Numbered from the stretch's first letter, positions 34,005 to 45,056 are shown. The stretch is DNA of 64,000 nucleotides from Antedon mediterranea (GCF_964355755.1 NC_092679.1:15242932-15306931); one strand, 5' to 3'. Notes: generated by a model from the letters alone, not told the origin. Numbers and translations are program-made.

Positions 34005-34507
34005 GGTTTCGTAGTGTATAGTGGTTATCACGTCAAAGAACTTATAACACAAGAATCTCCTGTTCTTCAATTTGCATTCAAAACACAGTATCGGAAGTAC
34101 AGGGTTAAAAGGTCAAACTGGGCGACGCCATTTCACAGCATGGAGCAGCGTCCCCTCCAAACTAGGAAGTCAATTACTCTACCCCCCCCCCTCCCCCTAG
34201 AGTATTAGCAGATCCCCTGTATGATTTTGACTTTCTAATTTGATGCGGGCGCCCTACTCTTCAGTCAATTACTCTATCCCCCCTAGAGCATTAGCAGATC
34301 CCCTCTATGATTTTGACTTTCTAATTTGATGCGGGCGCCCTACTCCATGGCTCACAATGGCGCCACCCATAGCTCTATTCTATCCCACAATGCCTTTCGA
34401 AATTGTTACGCGCTTCGGACGAACAGGAGATTCTTGTGTTATAAGTTCTTTGATCACCTCTGCTTCACACGCGGAAGGTCCCCCCGATTCGAGCCCGGGC
34501 GAAACCT
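34005..34507 (+). pseudogene. tRNA-Val (CAC) split by a TIR element, copy 3
   Basis: Third copy of the split gene; the 3' half has atcacctctgc. Confidence 0.88.
34034..34452. mobile_element. 419-bp non-autonomous TIR element, copy 3
   Basis: Same ends and position as copies 1 and 2. The right target repeat has mutated to ATCACCT while the left stays ATCACGT (34,027-34,033). A cagcgtcccc change also distinguishes it. Confidence 0.85.
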
Positions 34508-34599
34508 ATTTCTTCATTTTTTATTTGCGGATTCTGCCATTATTATATGTTTTTAACACCTCCTTCCTAGCTTTTACATTTGAGTTGGTATTTAAAATT

Positions 34600-35165
34600 A
34601 GGTATTCAACATGTTTACCAATAATGTGCTTAGATATTCAACATGTTAACCAATAATGTGCTTAGGTATTCAACATGTTTACCAATAATGTGCTTAGCCG
34701 GTATTCAACATGTTTACCGTAAATGTGCTTAGGTATTCAACATGTTTACCAATAATGTGCTTAGGTATTCAACATGTTTACCAATAATGTGCTTAGATAT
34801 TCAACATGTTAACCAATAATGTGCTTAGGTATTCAACATGTTTACCCATAATGTGCTTAGCCGGTATTCAACATGTTTACCCATAATGTGCTCAGGTATT
34901 CAACATGTTTACCAATAATGTGCTTAGGTATTCAACATGTTTACCGTAAATGTGCTTAGGTATTCAACATGTTTACCAATAATGTGCTTTGGTATTCAAC
35001 ATGTTTACCAATATGTGCTTAGGTATTCAACATGTTTACCAATAATGTGCTTAGGTATTTAACATGTTACCAGTAATGTGCTTAGGTATTCAACATGTTA
35101 CCAATAATGTGCTTTTGTATTCAACATGTTACCAATAATGTGCTTAGGCATTCAACATGTTACCA
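34600..35165 (+). repeat. minisatellite, array 20
   Basis: Copy of arrays 9 and 15. Confidence 0.95.
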
Positions 35166-35247
35166 CTAGCTTTGTCCTTATTACCATATTTATTCGTAAT
35201 TTAAATGGATTAAAAAACTTTATGTAAACTACATTGTTGCTGTACGT

Positions 35248-35320
35248 GGTTTCGTAGTGTAGTGGTTATCACGTCTGCTTTACACGCAGAAGGTCCCCGG
35301 TTCGAGCCCGGGCGGAACCT
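35248..35320 (+). tRNA. tRNA-Val (TAC), class T1
   Basis: Consensus T1. Confidence 0.85.
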
Positions 35321-35413
35321 GTTTTTTGATTAATTGTTTTTTTTTTATTGAAAGATACATTTTTAAAATTATTATTTATTTATTTACTGATTCAGGGTTA
35401 TGTTATTTAAAGA

Positions 35414-35486
35414 GGCTTCGTAGTGTAGTGGTTATCACGTCTGCTTAACACGCAGAAGGTCCCCGGTTCGAGCCCGGGCGAAACCT
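35414..35486 (+). tRNA. tRNA-Val (AAC), class A1
   Basis: Clean apart from C3-A70. Confidence 0.77.
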
Positions 35487-35701
35487 ATTTTTTTAACATT
35501 ATGGTGAAAAGTACTGTATACTCAATATAATATACTGTACAGTATATCTTATTTTTATTACTTTTTTAATATACTTATTTTGTGTAATCGGTAATTATCA
35601 CTTTTACACCTGTTTTTTTGGGCTTTGTGCTTATTACTATATTTTATTTGTAATTTAAACAGATTAAAAAACTTTGTGTAACGCACATTGTGGGTGCAAG
35701 T

Positions 35702-35774
35702 GGTTTCGTTGTGTAGTGGTTATCACGTCTGCTTAACACGCAGAAGGTCCCCGGTTCGAGCCCGGGCGAAACCT
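35702..35774 (+). tRNA. tRNA-Val (AAC), class A2
   Basis: cgttgtg marker. Confidence 0.82.
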
Positions 35775-35913
35775 ATTTCTTCATTATTTATTTGCGGATT
35801 ATATGTTTTTAACACCTCCTTCCAAGCTTTTACATTTTAGTTTGTTTTTGTCGTTTTTTGTTATTCAATTCGCTTCGGAAAAATTTGTAAATCACAGCGT
35901 TATACTTACTAGC

Positions 35914-35986
35914 GGTTTCGTAGTGTAGTGGTTATCACGTCTGCTTCACACGCGGAAGGTCCCCGATTCGAGCCCGGGCGAAACCT
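35914..35986 (+). tRNA. tRNA-Val (CAC), class C1
   Basis: Consensus C1; the downstream T-run is one base shorter (cattttta). Confidence 0.7.
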
Positions 35987-36141
35987 ATTTCTTCATTTTT
36001 ATTTGCGGATTCTGCCATTATTATATGTTTTTAACACCTCCTTCCTAGCTTTTACATTTGAGTTTTTTGATTTTGTAGTTTTTTTGTTATTCAATTTGCT
36101 TCACAAAAATTTGTAAATCACAGCGTTATTCTTATACAATC

Positions 36142-36214
36142 GGTTTCGTGGTGTAGTGGTTATCACGTCTGCTTCACATGCAGAAGGTCCCCGGTTTGAG
36201 CCCGGGTGGAACCT
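36142..36214 (+). tRNA. tRNA-Val (CAC), class C2 variant
   Basis: cacatgcag, and T loop ggtttgag (C56 to T), which weakens the B box. Confidence 0.65.
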
Positions 36215-36331
36215 GTTCTGTTTAATTGATTTCTTTTTATTGAAAAACATATATTTTTTATTGAAAGATACATTTTTAAAATTATTATTTAAACACTTAA
36301 TTTACTGATTCAGCGTTATGTTATTTAAAGA

Positions 36332-36404
36332 GGCTTCGTAGTGTAGTGGTTATCACGTCTGCTTAACACGCAGAAGGTCCCCGGTTCGAGCCCGGGCGAA
36401 ACCT
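36332..36404 (+). tRNA. tRNA-Val (AAC), class A1, extra copy
   Basis: Extra gene of the seven-gene subunit; C3-A70. Confidence 0.77.
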
Positions 36405-36691
36405 ATTTTTTTAACATTTTGGTGAAAAGTACTGTATACTCAATATAATATACCGTACAGTATATCTTATTTTTATTACTTTTTTAATATACTTATTTTG
36501 TGTAATCGGTAATTATCACTTTTACACCTGTTTTTTTTGGGCTTTGTGCTTATTACTATATTTATTTATATTATATGTTTTTAACACCTCCTTCCTAGCT
36601 TTTACATTTGAGTTTTTTGATTTTGTAGTTTTTTTGTTATTCAATTTGCTTCACAAAAATTTGTAAATCACAGCGTTATTCTTATACAATC

Positions 36692-36764
36692 GGTTTCGTG
36701 GTGTAGTGGTTATCACGTCTGCTTCACACGCAGAAGGTCCCCGGTTCGAGCCCGGGTGGAACCT
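36692..36764 (+). tRNA. tRNA-Val (CAC), class C2, extra copy
   Basis: Downstream gtcctg has no TTTT. Confidence 0.8.
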
Positions 36765-36816
36765 GTCCTGTTTAATTGATTTCTTTTTATTGAAAAACAT
36801 ATATCCTTTTAAAATA

Positions 36817-37382
36817 AGGTATTCAACATGTTTACCAATAATGTGCTTAGATATTCAACATGTTAACCAATAATGTGCTTAGGTATTCAACATGTTTACC
36901 CATAATGTGCTTAGCCGGTTTTCAACATGTTTACCCATAATGTGCTCAGGTATTCAACATGTTTACCAATAATGTGCTTAGGTATTCAACATGTTTACCG
37001 TAAATGTGCTTAGGTATTCAACATGTTTACCAATAATATGCTTAGCCGGTTTTCAACATGTTTACCCATAATGTGCTCAGGTATTCAACATGTTTACCAA
37101 TAATGTGCTTAGGTATTCAACATGTTTACCAATAATGTGCTTAGGTATTCAACATGTTTACCGTAAATGTGCTTAGGTATTCAACATGTTTACCAATAAT
37201 GTGCTTTGGTATTCAACATGTTTACCAATATGTGCTTAGGTATTCAACATGTTTACCAATAATGTGCTTAGGTATTTAACATGTTACCAGTAATGTGCTT
37301 AGGTATTCAACATGTTACCAATAATGTGCTTTTGTATTCAACATGTTACCAATAATGTGCTTAGGCATTCAACATGTTACCA
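36817..37382 (+). repeat. minisatellite, array 21
   Basis: Expanded chimera: the standard start is followed by a second tagccggttttc block. Confidence 0.95.
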
Positions 37383-37464
37383 CTAGCTTTGTCCTTATTA
37401 CCATATTTATTCGTAATTTAAATGGATTAAAAAACTTTATGTAAACTACATTGTTGCTGTACGT

Positions 37465-37537
37465 GGTTTCGTAGTGTAGTGGTTATCACGTCTGCTTTAC
37501 ACGCAGAAGGTCCCCGGTTCGAGCCCGGGCGGAACCT
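37465..37537 (+). tRNA. tRNA-Val (TAC), class T1
   Basis: Consensus T1. Confidence 0.85.
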
Positions 37538-37630
37538 GTTTTTTGATTAATTGTTTTTTTTTTATTGAAAGATACATTTTTAAAATTATTATTTATTTAT
37601 TTACTGATTCAGGGTTATGTTATTTAAAGA

Positions 37631-37703
37631 GGCTTCGTAGTGTAGTGGTTATCACGTCTGCTTAACACGCAGAAGGTCCCCGGTTCGAGCCCGGGCGAAA
37701 CCT
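37631..37703 (+). tRNA. tRNA-Val (AAC), class A1
   Basis: Clean apart from C3-A70. Confidence 0.77.
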
Positions 37704-37918
37704 ATTTTTTTAACATTATGGTGAAAAGTACTGTATACTCAATATAATATACTGTACAGTATATCTTATTTTTATTACTTTTTTAATATACTTATTTTGT
37801 GTAATCGGTAATTATCACTTTTACACCTGTTTTTTTGGGCTTTGTGCTTATTACTATATTTTATTTGTAATTTAAACAGATTAAAAAACTTTGTGTAACG
37901 CACATTGTGGGTGCAAGT

Positions 37919-37991
37919 GGTTTCGTTGTGTAGTGGTTATCACGTCTGCTTAACACGCAGAAGGTCCCCGGTTCGAGCCCGGGCGAAACCT
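37919..37991 (+). tRNA. tRNA-Val (AAC), class A2
   Basis: cgttgtg marker. Confidence 0.82.
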
Positions 37992-38130
37992 ATTTCTTCA
38001 TTATTTATTTGCGGATTATATGTTTTTAACACCTCCTTCCAAGCTTTTACATTTTAGTTTGTTTTTGTCGTTTTTTGTTATTCAATTCGCTTCGGAAAAA
38101 TTTGTAAATCACAGCGTTATACTTACTAGC

Positions 38131-38203
38131 GGTTTCGTAGTGTAGTGGTTATCACGTCTGCTTCACACGCGGAAGGTCCCCGATTCGAGCCCGGGCGAAA
38201 CCT
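38131..38203 (+). tRNA. tRNA-Val (CAC), class C1
   Basis: Consensus C1. Confidence 0.7.
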
Positions 38204-38359
38204 ATTTCTTCATTTTTTATTTGCGGATTCTGCCATTATTATATGTTTTTAACACCTCCTTCCTAGCTTTTACATTTGAGTTTTTTGATTTTGTAGTTTT
38301 TTTGTTATTCAATTTGCTTCACAAAAATTTGTAAATCACAGCGTTATTCTTATACAATC

Positions 38360-38432
38360 GGTTTCGTGGTGTAGTGGTTATCACGTCTGCTTCACATGCA
38401 GAAGGTCCCCGGTTTGAGCCCGGGTGGAACCT
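38360..38432 (+). tRNA. tRNA-Val (CAC), class C2 variant
   Basis: cacatgcag and ggtttgag, copy of 36,142. Confidence 0.65.
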
Positions 38433-38549
38433 GTTCTGTTTAATTGATTTCTTTTTATTGAAAAACATATATTTTTTATTGAAAGATACATTTTTAAAAT
38501 TATTATTTAAACACTTAATTTACTGATTCAGCGTTATGTTATTTAAAGA

Positions 38550-38622
38550 GGCTTCGTAGTGTAGTGGTTATCACGTCTGCTTAACACGCAGAAGGTCCCC
38601 GGTTCGAGCCCGGGCGAAACCT
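38550..38622 (+). tRNA. tRNA-Val (AAC), class A1, extra copy
   Basis: Copy of 36,332. Confidence 0.77.
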
Positions 38623-38909
38623 ATTTTTTTAACATTTTGGTGAAAAGTACTGTATACTCAATATAATATACCGTACAGTATATCTTATTTTTATTACTTT
38701 TTTAATATACTTATTTTGTGTAATCGGTAATTATCACTTTTACACCTGTTTTTTTTGGGCTTTGTGCTTATTACTATATTTATTTATATTATATGTTTTT
38801 AACACCTCCTTCCTAGCTTTTACATTTGAGTTTTTTGATTTTGTAGTTTTTTTGTTATTCAATTTGCTTCACAAAAATTTGTAAATCACAGCGTTATTCT
38901 TATACAATC

Positions 38910-38982
38910 GGTTTCGTGGTGTAGTGGTTATCACGTCTGCTTCACACGCAGAAGGTCCCCGGTTCGAGCCCGGGTGGAACCT
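38910..38982 (+). tRNA. tRNA-Val (CAC), class C2, extra copy
   Basis: Copy of 36,692, with the same gtcctg downstream. Confidence 0.8.
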
Positions 38983-39034
38983 GTCCTGTTTAATTGATTT
39001 CTTTTTATTGAAAAACATATATCCTTTTAAAATA

Positions 39035-39437
39035 AGGTATTCAACATGTTTACCAATAATGTGCTTAGATATTCAACATGTTAACCAATAATGTGCTTAG
39101 GTATTCAACATGTTTACCCATAATGTGCTTAGCCGGTTTTCAACATGTTTACCCATAATGTGCTCAGGTATTCAACATGTTTACCAATAATGTGCTTAGG
39201 TATTCAACATGTTTACCGTAAATGTGCTTAGGTATTCAACATGTTTACCAATAATATGCTTTGGTATTCAACATGTTTACCAATATGTGCTTAGGTTTTC
39301 AACATGTTTACAAATAATGTGCTTAGGTATTTAACATGTTACCAGTAATGTGCTTAGGTATTCAACATGTTACCAATAATGTGCTTTTGTATTCAACATG
39401 TTACCAATAATGTGCTTAGGCATTCAACATGTTACCA
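39035..39437 (+). repeat. minisatellite, array 22
   Basis: Standard form, leader aaaataagg. Confidence 0.95.
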
Positions 39438-39519
39438 CTAGCTTTGTGCTTATTACCATATTTATTCGTAATTTAAATGGATTAAAAAACTTTATGTAAA
39501 CTACGTTGTTGCTGTACGT

Positions 39520-39592
39520 GGTTTCGTAGTGTAGTGGTTATCACGTCTGCTTTACACGCAGAAGGTCCCCGGTTCGAGCCCGGGCGGAACCT
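39520..39592 (+). tRNA. tRNA-Val (TAC), class T1
   Basis: Consensus T1. Confidence 0.85.
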
Positions 39593-39685
39593 GTTTTTTG
39601 ATTAATTGTTTTTTTTTTATTGAAAGATACATTTTTAAAATTATTATTTATTTATTTACTGATTCAGGGTTATGTTATTTAAAGA

Positions 39686-39758
39686 GGCTTCGTAGTGTAG
39701 TGGTTATCACGTCTGCTTAACACGCAGAAGGTCCCCGGTTCGAGCCCGGGCGAAACCT
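39686..39758 (+). tRNA. tRNA-Val (AAC), class A1
   Basis: Clean apart from C3-A70. Confidence 0.77.
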
Positions 39759-39973
39759 ATTTTTTTAACATTATGGTGAAAAGTACTGTATACTCAATAT
39801 AATATACTGTACAGTATATCTTATTTTTATTACTTTTTTAATATACTTATTTTGTGTAATCGGTAATTATCACTTTTACACCTGTTTTTTGGGGCTTTGT
39901 GCTTATTACTATATTTCATTTGTAATTTAAACAGATTAAAAAACTTTGTGTAACGCACATTGTGGGTGCAAGT

Positions 39974-40046
39974 GGTTTCGTTGTGTAGTGGTTATCACGT
40001 CTGCTTAACACGCAGAAGGTCCCCGGTTCGAGCCCGGGCGAAACCT
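39974..40046 (+). tRNA. tRNA-Val (AAC), class A2
   Basis: cgttgtg marker. Confidence 0.82.
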
Positions 40047-40185
40047 ATTTCTTCATTATTTATTTGCGGATTATATGTTTTTAACACCTCCTTCCAAGCT
40101 TTTACATTTTAGTTTGTTTTTGTCGTTTTTTGTTATTCAATTCGCTTCGGAAAAATTTGTAAATCACAGCGTTATACTTACTAGC

Positions 40186-40258
40186 GGTTTCGTAGTGTAG
40201 TGGTTATCACGTCTGCTTCACACGCGGAAGGTCCCCGATTCGAGCCCGGGCGAAACCT
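40186..40258 (+). tRNA. tRNA-Val (CAC), class C1
   Basis: Consensus C1. Confidence 0.7.
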
Positions 40259-40414
40259 ATTTCTTCATTTTTTATTTGCGGATTCTGCCATTATTATATG
40301 TTTTTAACACCTCCTTCCTAGCTTTTACATTTGAGTTTTTTGATTTTGTAGTTTTTTTGTTATTCAATTTGCTTCACAAAAATTTGTAAATCACAGCGTT
40401 ATTCTTATACAATC

Positions 40415-40487
40415 GGTTTCGTGGTGTAGTGGTTATCACGTCTGCTTCACATGCAGAAGGTCCCCGGTTCGAGCCCGGGTGGAACCT
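40415..40487 (+). tRNA. tRNA-Val (CAC), class C2
   Basis: cacatgcag, but with the normal TTCGAG loop. Confidence 0.77.
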
Positions 40488-40604
40488 GTTCTGTTTAATT
40501 GATTTCTTTTTATTGAAAAACATATATTTTTTATTGAAAGATACATTTTTAAAATTATTATTTAAACACTTAATTTACTGATTCAGCGTTATGTTATTTA
40601 AAGA

Positions 40605-40677
40605 GGCTTCGTAGTGTAGTGGTTATCACGTCTTCTTAACACGCAGAAGGTCCCCGGTTCGAGCCCGGGCGAAACCT
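40605..40677 (+). tRNA. tRNA-Val (AAC), class A1, extra copy
   Basis: tcttcttaac: G30 to T in the anticodon stem, against C40. Confidence 0.65.
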
Positions 40678-40964
40678 ATTTTTTTAACATTTTGGTGAAA
40701 AGTACTGTATACTCAATATAATATACCGTACAGTATATCTTATTTTTATTACTTTTTTAATATACTTATTTTGTGTAATCGGTAATTATCACTTTTACAC
40801 CTGGTTTTTTTGGGCTTTGTGCTTATTACTATATTTATTTATATTATATGTTTTTAACACCTCCTTCCTAGCTTTTACATTTGAGTTTTTTGATTTTGTA
40901 GTTTTTTTGTTATTCAATTTGCTTCACAAAAATTTTTAAATCACAGCGTTATTCTTATACAATC

Positions 40965-41037
40965 GGTTTCGTGGTGTAGTGGTTATCACGTCTGCTTCAC
41001 ACGCAGAAGGTCCCCGGTTCGAGCCCGGGTGGAACCT
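40965..41037 (+). tRNA. tRNA-Val (CAC), class C2, extra copy
   Basis: Consensus C2 body, gttctg downstream. Confidence 0.8.
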
Positions 41038-41090
41038 GTTCTGTTTAATTGATTTCTTTTTATTGAAAAACATATATCCTTTTAAAATAA

Positions 41091-41492
41091 GGTATTCAAC
41101 ATGTTTACCAATAATGTGCTTAGATATTCAACATGTTAACCAATAATGTGCTTAGGTATTCAACATGTTTACCCATAATGTGCTTAGCCGGTTTTCAACA
41201 TGTTTACCCATAATGTGCTCAGGTATTCAACATGTTTACCAATAATGTGCTTAGGTATTCAACATGTTTACCGTAAATGTGCTTAGGTATTCAACATGTT
41301 TACCAATAATATGCTTTGGTATTCAACATGTTTACCAATATGTCCTTAGGTTTTCAACATGTTTACAAATAATGTGCTTAGGTATTTAACATGTTACCAG
41401 TAATGTGCTTAGGTATTCAACATGTTACCAATAATGTGCTTTTGTATTCAACATGTTACCAATAATGTGCTTAGGCATTTAACATGTTACCA
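41091..41492 (+). repeat. minisatellite, array 23
   Basis: Standard form. Confidence 0.95.
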
Positions 41493-41574
41493 CTAGCTTT
41501 GTGCTTATTACCATATTTATTCGTAATTTAAATGGATTAAAAAACTTTATGTAAACTACGTTGTTGCTGTACGT

Positions 41575-41647
41575 GGTTTCGTAGTGTAGTGGTTATCACG
41601 TCTGCTTTACACGCAGAAGGTCCCCGGTTCGAGCCCGGGCGGAACCT
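41575..41647 (+). tRNA. tRNA-Val (TAC), class T1
   Basis: Consensus T1. Confidence 0.85.
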
Positions 41648-41744
41648 GTTTTTTGATTAATTGTTTTTTTTTATTGAAAGATACATTTTTAAAATTATTA
41701 TTTAAACACTTAATTTACTGATTCAGCGTTATGTTATTTAAAGA

Positions 41745-41817
41745 GGCTTCGTAGTGTAGTGGTTATCACGTCTGCTTAACACGCAGAAGGTCCCCGGTTC
41801 GAGCCCGGGCGAAACCT
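41745..41817 (+). tRNA. tRNA-Val (AAC), class A1
   Basis: Clean apart from C3-A70. The T7 terminator lies between it and the Helitron-like insertion 15 bp downstream. Confidence 0.77.
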
Positions 41818-41832
41818 ATTTTTTTAACATTA

Positions 41833-43274
41833 TCTATATATAAATTTACGTAAGGGAAAAATTCGGTAAATCTCGGTTTATTTCTAGAATTTCTACTCGA
41901 TGGTATATAAAGTTGGTTCATACTTTCGGTACTGATTTTAACCATCTGATGTAACCCTGTTTACTAATTAATTTGAGTTAGGTAATTAGTTATTGACGAT
42001 TAAAACGAATTTAGGTTCAACGATTTGCCCCAAATAGGGGTGTTTTCCGATCGTGGTATACACTGTCTAATGGATGTCCATCTTGAAAAATACCCGCCAC
42101 AAAAATACGAGGAGGCTTCGCATTTTCCTATCTCCTCCTACGATAATTGTTTTTAATAGCTGAAAACTGGTTGAACAGCTAGAGTACAGCATCATAATGT
42201 TGAAGACAGGCCGATTTTCTTAAAAAATACTATTTTGATAGATTTAATATACGATTATACAAATGTATTGATTTGCGATGAATGGAACATTCCAATCTCT
42301 GTTTCACAAGTGTCTATTCCCTCAGGCGTCGTAAAGGCAAGTACAGTACTGTATACTCGAAATTCGATCCATTTTTGTTTTCAATCTGTGCTGCAGAGGT
42401 TGGATATAATTTTTTTTTAAACGGATAATGAACTAGCGTTTTCACTCGCCGTATATTATGTACAAATCTTTATTATTGCAGTTAAACCACCCACATCATC
42501 ACCTTTCCCTCACTGGCATGAGTAGCGTTGTAAAACCAGTAGAGAATAGGCCTACGGTACATCACATGCCCTAAACGCAGAACAACTTTGGTGGGTAGGG
42601 TAGGAACCAACTTAAGTATGAATTGGCTCTAAGAAACAATTGAAAACCATTAGGCCTACTAATTAAGTTGAGTTAGATAATTTAATATTTATTGACGATT
42701 AAATCGAATTTATGATTTTCCCCGAATAGAGGTGGTTTTCACAAATTGTTTTACATTATATTATAAACATATACACGTCGTAGTGATGTATCGTTACATG
42801 TGCTGTACTATTTCAATCGACTAGGACGGTGATAGTTTCAACAAAGTATTACATCGCAATGTTTTACTGTGTTTAGTGGTATATTATTTGTAAAACATGA
42901 AAGCAATTAATATTTCGTTACTAAATGGATAAAGAATATATTTTAACATTGTTCCTCTTTGCACCCATCCTCTTCCCCATCCCTCAACCCTAATGTTACA
43001 TACAAAACACAAATTAAGTTTGTTTAAATTTGACTTAAACAATTGGTCTTATTTTGTGACAAGTTTTTCTTTCGGAAGTAATAGGGTGCTAATTTTAGTT
43101 GAGTACATAAATCACAGTGTCTATTTATTCGTTCCTGTACACGACATGTATTATTGTCCTGCGGTACGTACATATGAAATCGCCAGTTTTTTAACGCTGA
43201 AATTATTATGTATTCGAGAACCATCTGTGGGCACGACCTAGATGGTACGCGAGCGAAGCGAGCGTACCATCTAG
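41833..43274 (+). mobile_element. 1442-bp non-autonomous Helitron-like element
   Basis: Interrupts the spacer sequence taacattatggtgaaaagtac exactly between A and T with no target duplication. The 5' end is TCTATATATAAATTTACG and the 3' end is CTAG, preceded by a 13-bp-stem hairpin (43,238-43,250 with 43,262-43,274; loop gagcgaagcga). TC start, CTRR end, 3' hairpin and A/T insertion are the established Helitron signature. Unusually, the hairpin includes the terminal CTAG. Two diverged halves repeat each other (for example gagttaggtaatt near 41,972 and gagttagataatt near 42,670). No Rep/helicase reading frame is visible. Confidence 0.82.
43238..43274 (+). other. Helitron 3' terminal hairpin
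   Basis: Inverted arms ctagatggtacgc and gcgtaccatctag around an 11-nt loop; ends in CTAG followed by T of the host spacer. Confidence 0.8.
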
Positions 43275-43474
43275 TGGTGAAAAGTACTGTATACGCAATA
43301 TAATATACCGTACAGTATATCTTATTTTTATTACTTTTTTAATATACTTATTTTGTGTAATCGGTAATTATCACTTTTACACCTGTTTTTTTGGGCTTTG
43401 TGCTTATTACTATATTTTATTTGTAATTTAAACAGATTAAAAAACTTTGTGTAACGCACATTGTTGGTGCCAGT

Positions 43475-43547
43475 TGTTTCGTAGTGTAGTGGTTATCACG
43501 TCTGCTTAACACGCAGAAGGTCCCCGGTTCGAGCCCGGGGGAAACCT
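43475..43547 (+). tRNA. tRNA-Val (AAC), class A2 variant
   Basis: Starts TGTTTCG (G1 to T), losing the first acceptor pair; the tail has cgggggaaacc (C66 to G). Probably impaired. Confidence 0.6.
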
Positions 43548-43686
43548 ATTTCTTCATTATTTATTTGCGGATTATATGTTTTTAACACCTCCTTCCAAGC
43601 TTTAACATTTTAGTTTGTTTTTGTCGTTTTTTGTTATTCAATTCGCTTCGGAAAAATTTGTAAATCACAGCATTATACTTAGAAGC

Positions 43687-43759
43687 GGTTTCGTAGTGTA
43701 GTGGTTATCACGTCTGCTTCACACGCGGAAGGTCCCCGATTCGAGCCCGGGCGAAACCT
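43687..43759 (+). tRNA. tRNA-Val (CAC), class C1
   Basis: Consensus C1. Confidence 0.7.
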
Positions 43760-43915
43760 ATTTCTTCATTTTTTATTTGCGGATTCTGCCATTATTATAT
43801 GTTTTTAACACCTCCTTCCTAGCTTTTACATTTGAGTTTTTTGATTTTGTGGTTTTTTTGTTATTCAATTTGCTTCACAAAAATTTGTAAATCACAGCGT
43901 TATTCTTATACAATC

Positions 43916-43988
43916 GGTTTCGTGGTGTAGTGGTTATCACGTCTGCTTCACACGCAGAAGGTCCCCGGTTCGAGCCCGGGTGGAACCT
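43916..43988 (+). tRNA. tRNA-Val (CAC), class C2
   Basis: Consensus C2. Confidence 0.83.
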
Positions 43989-44040
43989 GTTTTGTTTAAT
44001 TGATTTCTTTTTATTGAAAAACATATATCCTTTTAAAATA

Positions 44041-44442
44041 AGGTATTCAACATGTTTACCAATAATGTGCTTAGATATTCAACATGTTAACCAATAATGT
44101 GCTTAGGTATTCAACATGTTTACCCATAATGTGCTTAGCCGGTTTTCAACATGTTTACCCATAATGTGCTCAGGTATTCAACATGTTTACCAATAATGTG
44201 CTTAGGTATTCAACATGTTTACCGTAAATGTGCTTAGGTATTCAACATGTTTACCAATAATATGCTTTGGTATTCAACATGTTTACCAATATGTGCTTAG
44301 GTTTTCAACATGTTTACAAATAATGTGCTTAGGTATTTAACATGTTACCAGTAATGTGCTTAGGTATTCAACATGTTACCAATAATGTGCTTTTGTATTC
44401 AACATGTTACCAATAATGTGCTTAGGCATTCAACATGTTACC
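44041..44442 (+). repeat. minisatellite, array 24
   Basis: Standard form. Confidence 0.95.
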
Positions 44443-44525
44443 ACTAGCTTTGTGCTTATTACCATATTTATTCGTAATTTAAATGGATTAAAAAACTTTA
44501 TGTAAACTACGTTGTTGCTGTACGT

Positions 44526-44598
44526 GGTTTCGTAGTGTAGTGGTTATCACGTCTGCTTTACACGCAGAAGGTCCCCGGTTCGAGCCCGGGCGGAACCT
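44526..44598 (+). tRNA. tRNA-Val (TAC), class T1
   Basis: Consensus T1. Confidence 0.85.
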
Positions 44599-44695
44599 GT
44601 TTTTTGATTAATTGTTTTTTTTTATTGAAAGATACATTTTTAAAATTATTATTTAAACACTTAATTTACTGATTCAGCGTTATGTTATTTAAAGA

Positions 44696-44768
44696 GGCTT
44701 CGTAGTGTAGTGGTTGTCACGTCTGCTTAACACGCAGAAGGTCCCCGGTTCGAGCCCGGGCGAAACCA
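44696..44768 (+). tRNA. tRNA-Val (AAC), class A1 with A73
   Basis: One of only two full-length copies with the canonical discriminator A (cgaaacca). D loop ggttgtcac (A to G). Confidence 0.75.
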
Positions 44769-44983
44769 ATTTTTTTAACATTATGGTGAAAAGTACTGTA
44801 TACGCAATATAATATACCGTACAGTATATCTTATTTTTATTACTTTTTTAATATACTTATTTTGTGTAATCGGTAATTATCACTTTTACACCTGTTTTTT
44901 TGGGCTTTGTGCTTATTACTATATTTTATTTGTAATTTAAACAGATTAAAAAACTTTGTGTAACGCACATTGTTGGTGCCAGT

Positions 44984-45056
44984 GGTTTCGTAGTGTAGTG
45001 GTTATCACGTCTGCTTAACACGCAGAAGGTCCCCGGTTCGAGCCCGGGCGAAACCT
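44984..45056 (+). tRNA. tRNA-Val (AAC), class A2
   Basis: Consensus A2. Confidence 0.85.

Larger units (their letters stand above)
31674..36214 (+). repeat. large segmental duplication, copy 3
   Basis: Matches 23,050-27,597 at offsets 8624 to 8617. The stretch before it (28,685-32,632) instead matches 18,566-22,512 at offset about 10,120, so one 1.5-kb unit is absent relative to that copy. Confidence 0.85.
35248..37464 (+). repeat. 2217-bp seven-gene subunit, copy 2
   Basis: Like the 2055-bp subunit but with a minisatellite about 160 bp longer; a block beginning tagccggttttc is duplicated inside it near 37,045. Confidence 0.85.
37465..39519 (+). repeat. 2055-bp seven-gene subunit, copy 3
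   Basis: Gene spacing equals that of 26,630-28,684; it shares the ggtttgag T-loop variant at 38,412 with the preceding subunit. Confidence 0.85.
39520..41574 (+). repeat. 2055-bp seven-gene subunit, copy 4
   Basis: Same gene order and spacing as the preceding subunit, with private changes such as tcttcttaac in the anticodon arm of the gene at 40,605. Confidence 0.85.

Noticed and set aside
567-36116. Open frames of 60-140 codons over the tRNA array, many containing VVVITSASHAEGPRFEPG
   Set aside because: The peptide is simply a valine tRNA read in one frame; frames run through tRNAs, terminators, minisatellite and transposon ends and repeat only because the DNA repeats.
42235-43241. Short frames inside the Helitron-like element
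   Set aside because: Under 85 codons, on both strands, with no Rep, helicase or other recognisable motif.
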